12,635 nt of DNA, taken from NCBI RefSeq assembly GCF_934295145.1, contig NZ_CAKRAS010000072.1, forward strand, positions 1 to 12,635, written 5' to 3'. How positions within the stretch are numbered: position 1 is the first letter of the stretch; the number at the start of each line of letters is the position of its first letter. The DNA is from an uncultured Eubacterium sp. GTDB taxonomy: Bacteria > Bacillota > Clostridia > Lachnospirales > Lachnospiraceae. Shown here one piece after another: positions 7,517 through 12,635 of this stretch. Under the pieces are notes generated by a model. That model saw only the letters and a list, made by a program, of their open reading frames with translations, was not told the DNA's origin and made no database searches. Position numbers and translations under genes: made by a program.

Positions 7517-9034
7517 TTATTTTTGTAACTTTCTGATAAAACGATAATCAGTGTCACTGCTGTCTGTCAGAATCTTGTTCAAATCTTCGATAAAATCGCA
7601 GGTTGCGCTTGTTTCCTGATAAAAATTACTGCCGGTTGTATAAACATTTCCTGACTGTACCGCTTTAAAGTCTGCAAACAGACTATTCTTTGCTATCAAC
7701 TCGTCAATAGAATTTAACTCACCTTCAATCGTACCGTTATAGATCAAAATATCTGCATCTTTCTCTGCCACATAGAAATCTTCCATCTGCATTTTCAATG
7801 TAGACAACGCATTTTCTTCTTCCTCTATATAGCCATTCAGAGAATACACTCCACCGGCCAGATCGATCATAGAGGACACATAATCATTCGGTTTTCGAAC
7901 CGTAATCGTTCCATCGGAAGATACCGCAAAAAAGGCAACCGTACGACCGGTATTCTCTTTTTCCAGAATCGGCTGCACTCGCTCTACCTGCGCACGGAAA
8001 AATTCGGTTCCCTTCTGTTCCTGATTGAACAACACGCCAAACAGACGAATCCATTCCAGACGTCCAAGCGGATGTTTTTCATAGCTGGAACGCTCGATCA
8101 AAACCGGGATTCCGAGTTCTTCAAGTTTCTCTTTTACTTCCGGATTATGCAGGATCATACTATTTTCAATGGCAAATTTACAGCCATCTCCAAGCAAAAG
8201 TTCATAATCCGGTGCATTATATTTTCCTGCATAAACTAAATCTCCCGCTTTCATAGCATCTGCTGCTTCCTGTACATACCAGTCTTTTTCCTTCAATCCG
8301 GTAAACTTAATATCAGAAAGAGCTCCTGTCTTGCATACAAGATCCATAACTGCACTGGATACAAGATATCCATCTGTCAGCGGCTGCTGCAAAACTACAA
8401 CATCAGTTGGTATATCTGCCGGAACAGACATCCCCTTCGGGACAAGCAAATAACGACCGCTGTCAACGATCGTTATCATTTTGTAAGCTCCATATTGTTC
8501 CACACTAAACTGATCCGCATATGCAAGATTCATGCGCCCTTCGCATTTCAGATCATTAAAACTTACCGTTTCCGGGAAGGAAAAGGTAAGTGTATATTCA
8601 ATTTCATGAGGTGTGCTCATGGCAGTGGTATCTCCAATCACATCCATTTCACACGGAACTCCATCGATTGGGAATGTAAAGGTTGAATTTCCACCTGCGT
8701 TTTCATTTAAATATTTTTCCCCATCGACGATCATATAATCATAATACGTACTGCTCCATACAATTGTCGCCATGGCCTGACCATCAGTTACATTCACCGT
8801 TGCAGTAGATTCCACTGTCGCTCTTCCGCTGCCGCCGCTTAGTTCCACATTGACAGAATAGGCGCCATCTTCCAGCATCGGTGTCCCTGCATCTGCAGTC
8901 TGATCTTCTGCATCTGCACTGACACTCAGATCAGAAGAACTTGCCGGTGTATTATTTTCCTTTGTCCCGCATCCGGCCAGTGCGGTAACACTTACCATGA
9001 CAGCCAAAATGACTGCCGCAATTTTCTTCTTCAT
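7517..9034 (-). CDS. Substrate-binding lipoprotein with extra N-terminal domain
   Basis: 505 residues. A signal peptide with lipobox LAGC puts the lipidated Cys at position 22, so the protein is anchored on the outer face of the membrane. A Ser/Ala/Asp linker leads to a domain of about 100 residues (54-153) beginning LEDGAY and containing SGGSGRATV, predicted to be beta-rich. Residues about 180-490 resemble a helical-backbone (FepB/BtuF-type) binding protein, supported by operon position before a FecCD permease and by segments such as GVLFNQEQKGTEFF (333-346). It is longer than usual for this class because of the added domain. That domain resembles the one in the neighbouring 189-residue lipoprotein. 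It lies 15 nt downstream of that gene, and its ribosome binding site AAAGGA is 11 nt from the ATG. Ligand unknown. Confidence 0.85.
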   Translation of the reverse strand: MKKKIAAVILAVMVSVTALAGCGTKENNTPASSSDLSVSADAEDQTADAGTPMLEDGAYSVNVELSGGSGRATVESTATVNVTDGQAMATIVWSSTYYDYMIVDGEKYLNENAGGNSTFTFPIDGVPCEMDVIGDTTAMSTPHEIEYTLTFSFPETVSFNDLKCEGRMNLAYADQFSVEQYGAYKMITIVDSGRYLLVPKGMSVPADIPTDVVVLQQPLTDGYLVSSAVMDLVCKTGALSDIKFTGLKEKDWYVQEAADAMKAGDLVYAGKYNAPDYELLLGDGCKFAIENSMILHNPEVKEKLEELGIPVLIERSSYEKHPLGRLEWIRLFGVLFNQEQKGTEFFRAQVERVQPILEKENTGRTVAFFAVSSDGTITVRKPNDYVSSMIDLAGGVYSLNGYIEEEENALSTLKMQMEDFYVAEKDADILIYNGTIEGELNSIDELIAKNSLFADFKAVQSGNVYTTGSNFYQETSATCDFIEDLNKILTDSSDTDYRFIRKLQK

Positions 9035-9049
9035 CCGTTGAAAAATCCT

Positions 9050-9619
9050 TTACTCTACTTTCTGTGGGTCTGATACACTGACTTTATGATCATACCAGGT
9101 TCCTTTTTTTCCTATGATTGCAAGGTCAAATTCCTGATCCAGTGCTTCTACCGGTACATCAAATCCATATACTTCTTCAGTAGTGCCATCACTGTAAGTG
9201 ACAGTATCTGTGGTCGGCTCTAAAAGTTCTGCACCGTCTTTCTGTGCATCCTCTGCAGTTCCAACAAACAGATTTACTATATTTTTTGATGCAAGACTGA
9301 TATGCATGGTCATCTTTCCATTTTCTACTGTCAAAGTGCCACGTCCGTCATTTGCCTCATTGACATGGAACATGCTGCTGTCTGTGTCAAATTTTGCATC
9401 ATAAATTCCATCTTCCAGTGCCGGTGTCTGCGCATCAGTGGAAGTCTGCTCTGTCGCATCTGTCTTATCATTCGTTGTCTCGTCTGGTGCACTTGTATCC
9501 GTCTGATCTACAGATTCCTTTGTGCTGTCTGCCGCCGGCTGCGCAGTATTTCCGCATCCGCCAAGCATGCCTACTGTCAGCGCAAATACTGCCGCTAACA
9601 TTGCAATTCTTTTTTTCAT
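9050..9619 (-). CDS. Small surface lipoprotein with a LEDG-type domain
   Basis: 189 residues of unknown function. Signal peptide with lipobox LGGC (Cys22), then a Thr/Asp/Ser-rich linker (24-66), then one compact domain (about 67-183) starting PALEDGIYDAKF and with alternating polar/hydrophobic strands typical of a beta-sandwich. The pattern GRGTLTVENGKMTMHISL (93-110) recalls small ligand-binding domains of Gram-positive surface proteins, including NEAT-like heme-binding domains, but I cannot confirm that homology. The domain looks related to the N-terminal part of the next gene's product. Start supported by AGGAGG 8 nt upstream. Position between the exported chelatase and the binding protein suggests a surface component that holds or passes the transported ligand (inference). 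Confidence 0.8.
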   Translation of the reverse strand: MKKRIAMLAAVFALTVGMLGGCGNTAQPAADSTKESVDQTDTSAPDETTNDKTDATEQTSTDAQTPALEDGIYDAKFDTDSSMFHVNEANDGRGTLTVENGKMTMHISLASKNIVNLFVGTAEDAQKDGAELLEPTTDTVTYSDGTTEEVYGFDVPVEALDQEFDLAIIGKKGTWYDHKVSVSDPQKVE

Positions 9620-9679
9620 GTATTCATCCTCCTGTCATATCATTTTACGTCCGCTTTAACATATCTTTTCCATATGCAA

Positions 9680-9716
9680 CTCACAGCAGGAACGAAAGAA
9701 TCATTCCTGCTGTGAG
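9680..9716 (-). repeat. Strong intercistronic hairpin after the chelatase gene
   Basis: On the minus strand CTCACAGCAGGAATGA pairs with TCGTTCCTGCTGTGAG around TTCTT, a 16-pair stem with one G-U wobble. No U-tract follows, so it is unlikely to stop transcription fully. A 3' mRNA-stabilising or processing element that raises the level of the first gene relative to the rest is the likeliest role (inference). Confidence 0.7.
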
Positions 9717-9757
9717 ATTGGATGTCATTTTTTACTTTTTACTGCGCTATGTATCTC

Positions 9758-10984
9758 TTATTTACCTAAAGAGTCAATAGCTGCTTTTGTATGATCCACA
9801 TAAATCTGCTGAACAGCTTCAATCTCACCTAAACCAGCAATCTGTGTATCAATCTTATCAAAGTTTCCGCTTGCTGTAAACATGCTCTTCCAGGAATCGT
9901 CATCATCGCCTGCCATATCATTGTTTGCATGATCACCTGCAACAACCATTAACGGTCTTAATACAACGTTTTTGTATCCTGCTTCTTTTACTGCTTCGAT
10001 AACTGCTTCACAAGCTGTCTCTTCCGGCTCACCTTCAACAGTTCCGATAAATACGTTCTCATAGCCAAGTGCTGCCATCTGGGAAGCCATCTGGCTGTAG
10101 CTTACTTTTGCTGTATGAGAAGTACCATGTCCCATAAATACGAAAGCTGTGCTGTCTGCTTTTGCAGCATCCAGAGAGTCATATCCAGCTGTCTTTACTG
10201 CTTCTGCTGTAATATCCTCAGCTACTTTTGCTTTGTCTTCATTTACAGCAGTTGCATCTGCTCCTACTTCGCCAAGTAACGGCTCAGCAACAGTTACAGA
10301 TTCAAATTTATCTTTGTAGTTATCAAGTCCTGCTACCAGTTCATCATACTCAGCACCATGCATTAAGTGTGTCGGCTGAACAACCAGGTTCTTTACGCCA
10401 TTATCAACAGCTCTCTGAAGAGCCTGATCTACGTTATCAATCTTCTCACCATCTCTTGCCTGTACGTGGTTGATGATGATCTGTGCAGTAAATGCACGTC
10501 TTACGGACCAGTCCGGATTTGCAGCCTGGATTGCTTTCTCAACACCACCAATATCAGCTACACGGCTGTCATTGAAAGATGTTCCAAAACTTACAACAAG
10601 AATCTCATTCTCACCGATCTCATCCTGATTCAGCGGATCATCCTTGGAAGCATCACCTGTATCTCTGCCAAAATAATCCGGATCAGCATTCTCGCCTTCT
10701 ACTAATTCTTTCTGAGCATCTGTCAGTTTATCCCATGCTGCTTTTGCAGCTGCACACTGTTCGTCTGTCTTGTCTGTTCTCTCCTGAACATAAATTGCAT
10801 CGATCAGATCAGCCACCTCATCAGCTTTTGCCTGGTCATCATTTTCCTCAGCTGCTGCGCTTCCATCTTCTGATGCACTTACTGCAGCATCCTTTCCTGC
10901 ATTTGCATTGTTGTTTCCACAACCTGCAACTAAGCCAACTGCCATGGTAAATACTGCCATTAAGGCAACCATTCTTTTTTTCAT
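9758..10984 (-). CDS. cbiK: Exported CbiK-type sirohydrochlorin cobaltochelatase-like lipoprotein
   Basis: 408 residues. Residues 127-408 are a class II chelatase of the CbiK family, which in the cytoplasm inserts Co2+ into sirohydrochlorin for anaerobic B12 synthesis. Family motifs: LVVSFGTSFNDSR (129-141), VQPTHLMHGAEYDEL (202-216), FMGHGTSH (283-290), LRPLMVVAGDHANNDMAGDD (342-361). His206 and His286 match the two metal-binding histidines of characterised CbiK; Glu234 may be the metal-ligand glutamate. Unlike biosynthetic CbiK it begins with a signal peptide and lipobox VAGC (Cys22), an acidic linker and a short helical segment (about 55-98), so it acts outside the membrane. An extracytoplasmic CbiK is known from Desulfovibrio vulgaris. 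It is the first gene after a cobalamin riboswitch and leads an ABC importer operon. Start supported by AGGAG 8 nt upstream. The physiological reaction outside the cell is unknown. Confidence 0.92.
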   Translation of the reverse strand: MKKRMVALMAVFTMAVGLVAGCGNNNANAGKDAAVSASEDGSAAAEENDDQAKADEVADLIDAIYVQERTDKTDEQCAAAKAAWDKLTDAQKELVEGENADPDYFGRDTGDASKDDPLNQDEIGENEILVVSFGTSFNDSRVADIGGVEKAIQAANPDWSVRRAFTAQIIINHVQARDGEKIDNVDQALQRAVDNGVKNLVVQPTHLMHGAEYDELVAGLDNYKDKFESVTVAEPLLGEVGADATAVNEDKAKVAEDITAEAVKTAGYDSLDAAKADSTAFVFMGHGTSHTAKVSYSQMASQMAALGYENVFIGTVEGEPEETACEAVIEAVKEAGYKNVVLRPLMVVAGDHANNDMAGDDDDSWKSMFTASGNFDKIDTQIAGLGEIEAVQQIYVDHTKAAIDSLGK

Positions 10985-11035
10985 GTGTCCTTCTCCTTTT
11001 AATTATTTATAGTTTTTTACTTCACAGGGCACGGT

Positions 11036-11061
11036 CTTTTCCGGAAAAGCGGTGTTAACAC
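11036..11061. repeat. Two adjacent perfect palindromes in the chelatase leader
   Basis: CTTTTCCGGAAAAG (11036-11049, 14 bp) and GTGTTAACAC (11052-11061, 10 bp) are each self-complementary and separated by 2 bp. They lie about 50-75 bp upstream of the chelatase start codon, downstream of the riboswitch. They could be operators or small RNA hairpins. No function is assigned. Confidence 0.4.
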
Positions 11062-11113
11062 AGCTGACAATCTGTTATTTTTCAGAAATTTGTCATGATT
11101 TCCTATCAAAAGC

Positions 11114-11145
11114 AAAAATACTTCACTCGGATAATCCAAGTGAAG
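11114..11145 (-). terminator. Terminator-like hairpin downstream of the riboswitch
   Basis: Minus-strand CTTCACTTGGA pairs with TCCGAGTGAAG (11 pairs, one G-U) around TTA and is followed by TATTTTT. This is the better of two candidate expression-platform terminators for the cobalamin riboswitch. Confidence 0.5.
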
Positions 11146-11182
11146 CAATCCTATCTTCTGTAAATAATCAATCATTTTGTTC

Positions 11183-11216
11183 AAAAAAACAGCACAATCA
11201 ATAACTCGTGATTCTG
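11183..11216 (-). terminator. Weak terminator-like hairpin next to the riboswitch
   Basis: A bulged stem (CAG and CAC pairing with GTG and CTG, or AATCA with TGATT) is followed directly by seven T on the minus strand. It lies about 20 nt past the conserved riboswitch core. The long U-tract is suggestive, but the stem is weak. Confidence 0.35.
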
Positions 11217-11234
11217 GAATATATCCGGTACCAG

Positions 11235-11395
11235 ACAACTGGCAGGTTTCCTGGCTTAAAGATCTACATACAGATTCGGCCTTCCCAATGCTATATGCAT
11301 CAGTGACCAATTTCTGAATCTGCACTTCCTTATCACAGTGACGAGTTTCGTACAGGAATTACACCTGTTTCCCTTTTAACCATACTTTTGCTTCT
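11235..11395 (-). promoter_or_regulatory. Cobalamin riboswitch
   Basis: The minus strand carries the conserved cobalamin aptamer blocks in order and at normal spacing: TTAAAAGGGAA (11378-11368) followed by CAGGTGTAATTCC, then GTCACTGTGA (11342-11333), GGTCACTG (11308-11301), TTGGGAAGGC (11288-11279) and AAGCCAGGAAACCTGCC (11257-11241). Adenosylcobalamin or a related corrinoid binding should reduce expression of the downstream chelatase/transporter operon. The distance of about 250 nt to the chelatase start and two hairpins with U-tracts in between point to transcriptional control. The aptamer is the strongest clue to the operon's function. Confidence 0.95.
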
Positions 11396-11514
11396 TACAG
11401 TTTTCGGACAGATCAAAAACATTTCCCCGATCGTTTTGAACTGCTATTGACTATCTTTGCCGTAATACCTGCAAGTGCATGGCACCAACTATCTTTCTCT
11501 ATGAACTTGAAGCT

Positions 11515-11543
11515 ATCATATCATATCAGATGCTATAATTCAA
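11515..11543 (-). promoter_or_regulatory. Promoter of the riboswitch-controlled operon
   Basis: Minus strand TTGAAT (11543-11538), 17 nt spacer, TATGAT (11520-11515). The predicted start near 11508 leaves about 115 nt before the riboswitch core. It begins about 20 nt after the kinase stop codon. No terminator was found between the kinase gene and this promoter, so some read-through is possible. Confidence 0.5.
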
Positions 11544-11563
11544 CCCCAGACATCATGCAAATT

Positions 11564-12484
11564 TTATTTTCTTACACCAAATTCTTCCGGCATAAAACGC
11601 GGGCAAATATTTTCTGAGGTACATATAACAGTAGATGCCAAGCGGGTACCAATTCCACAAGCTTCACGCAATGTTTTTCCATATGTCAGCCCAATGCAGA
11701 CACCTGAGAAAAACGCATCTCCGGCTCCAGTCGTATCCACAACGTCTACTTTCAGTGCCGGATAAATACCAGCATCGCCTTCCTGCGTTGCATAAACCGC
11801 ACCTGATTCACCCATCGTCACAACCATCTGCCGAATCTTTGCTGAACGGATACGCTCCGGTAAAATAGCACACAGTTCTTCTGGTGTGACATTCTCATAG
11901 TTATCAGAAAACAAAATTCCTGCCTCCTGCTGATTACACACAAAGCATCCTGTTTTTCGAATAAAATCCCTCCGCTGAACTGCAATACTCATATTAGAAA
12001 CCAACGCATATACTTTCTTGTTATATTTCTCGGCATATGCAAAGGTCTTTTTTGTTACATCCTGATCCATATCAATTTCGATGGCAATGCTGTCAGCATT
12101 TTGGAAAATCTCATCGCCATGCTCATCCAGAATTTCACACATCGGTTTATGATCCGGGCGTTTGGACACAGATGCTACTACTTCACCTTTATGATCAAAT
12201 ACCGCCAGCCATGTTCCCATACCATTTTTTACTTTTTTCATGAATCTGGTATCAACCTTATGTCGATTTAGCTTCTGAATAACCTCCTCACCAATAGAAT
12301 CATCATCTACTGCTCCAATAAAAGTCGGTTCAAGCTCAACATTTGCAATATCTTCTGCAACATTTCTGCCTACACCGCCATGGATCTTCTCGATAGTTCC
12401 AAGGTTTCTTCCGTACGGAATATAGGTAGATGTTGAAAATCCTTTGATATCAATAAATACATCTCCGATAACTACGATTCCCAT
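11564..12484 (-). CDS. PfkB-family carbohydrate/nucleoside kinase (pseudouridine-kinase-like)
   Basis: 306-residue cytoplasmic kinase of the ribokinase/PfkB superfamily, transferring phosphate from ATP to a sugar or nucleoside. The N-terminal motif HGGVGRNVAEDIA (35-47) fits PfkB signature 1 and resembles the GGxxRNVA form common in pseudouridine kinases. The NxxE motif is NQQE (184-187). Signature 2, VVDTTGAGDAFFSG (248-261), holds the catalytic base Asp256. Full length and intact. The start is set by AAGGAG (12498-12493), 8 nt upstream. No partner such as pseudouridine glycosidase is inside the window, so the substrate stays open; ribokinase, fructokinase or adenosine kinase-type activity are alternatives. 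It lies upstream of the B12 operon but seems separately controlled. Confidence 0.88.
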   Translation of the reverse strand: MGIVVIGDVFIDIKGFSTSTYIPYGRNLGTIEKIHGGVGRNVAEDIANVELEPTFIGAVDDDSIGEEVIQKLNRHKVDTRFMKKVKNGMGTWLAVFDHKGEVVASVSKRPDHKPMCEILDEHGDEIFQNADSIAIEIDMDQDVTKKTFAYAEKYNKKVYALVSNMSIAVQRRDFIRKTGCFVCNQQEAGILFSDNYENVTPEELCAILPERIRSAKIRQMVVTMGESGAVYATQEGDAGIYPALKVDVVDTTGAGDAFFSGVCIGLTYGKTLREACGIGTRLASTVICTSENICPRFMPEEFGVRK

Positions 12485-12489
12485 GTGTT

Positions 12490-12564
12490 TTACTCCTTGT
12501 AGAATTTAATGGATCGCTCTAAGTCAGATACATTATAGTTTTCATGAATCATTTTAAATTTCAT
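12490..12564 (-). pseudogene. 24-codon fragment resembling a glyoxalase I/VOC N-terminus
   Basis: The frame encodes a 24-residue peptide beginning MKFKMIHENYNV and ending DLERSIKFYKE, then TAA. The pattern NxNVxDLExSIxFY is typical of the first strand and helix of lactoylglutathione lyase-like VOC proteins, which are normally about 125 residues or more. GGAG lies about 7 nt upstream of the ATG, so it may be translated. Its last codons and stop overlap the kinase ribosome binding site (AAGGAG), giving possible translational coupling. The likeliest reading is a gene remnant left after a deletion; a leader peptide is the alternative. Assignment is from memory of the family. Confidence 0.45.
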
Positions 12565-12635
12565 AATAATCTCCATTCCACCGCCAAGTCGGCGGCACAA
12601 ATAGTAATGAAAGTCTTTTAATCCTCCACGTAACT
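12565..12635 (-). other. Right-edge sequence with a small hairpin
   Basis: 71 bp upstream of the VOC-like fragment. On the minus strand CCGCC and GGCGG form a short GC-rich stem around GACTT (plus 12591-12605 region), just ahead of the fragment's GGAG site. There is no U-tract and no recognisable gene or promoter, and the window ends here. Confidence 0.35.

Noticed and set aside
11017..11325. 102-codon minus-strand frame in the chelatase leader
   Set aside because: It begins inside the cobalamin riboswitch aptamer and runs through both terminator-like hairpins. The riboswitch explains the sequence.

Overview
The window looks like chromosomal DNA of an anaerobic gut-type Clostridia, most likely Lachnospiraceae. 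The evidence is moderate GC, strong AGGAGG-type ribosome binding sites, short Firmicutes lipoprotein signal peptides with Asp/Thr/Ala-rich linkers, an inverted-domain GH3 glucosidase of the Butyrivibrio/Ruminococcus kind, and a cobalamin riboswitch ahead of a transport operon. No insertion sequence, tRNA, rRNA, CRISPR array or phage gene was seen.

Left part (1-5325). The extreme left holds the first codons of a leftward gene with a good promoter whose -35 box lies inside a perfect 22-bp palindrome. Next come two leftward genes: a cytoplasmic GH3 beta-glycosidase, and upstream of it upp (uracil phosphoribosyltransferase). The spacer between them carries three hairpins, the last a terminator whose U-tract abuts the glycosidase ribosome binding site, so the leader may be an attenuator. 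Divergent from upp is uraA (uracil permease). Together upp and uraA import uracil and convert it to UMP. A bidirectional terminator ends uraA and the converging operon from the right.

Central part (5326-11563) is one leftward operon, in transcription order: promoter, cobalamin riboswitch, an exported CbiK-type tetrapyrrole metal chelatase with a lipobox, a strong intercistronic hairpin, a small lipoprotein, a substrate-binding lipoprotein with an extra N-terminal domain, a FecCD/BtuC-type permease, and a FecE/BtuD-type ATPase with an unusual C-terminal Rossmann-like extension. B12 control plus a surface chelatase and an importer suggest acquisition or remodelling of corrinoids, a related tetrapyrrole, or cobalt. 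The exact substrate cannot be read from the sequence. This is the most interesting system in the window.

Right part (11564-12635). A leftward PfkB-family kinase, with features reminiscent of pseudouridine kinases, is preceded by a 24-codon reading frame that looks like the N-terminus of a glyoxalase/VOC protein. That frame stops within the kinase's ribosome-binding region and is probably a gene remnant.
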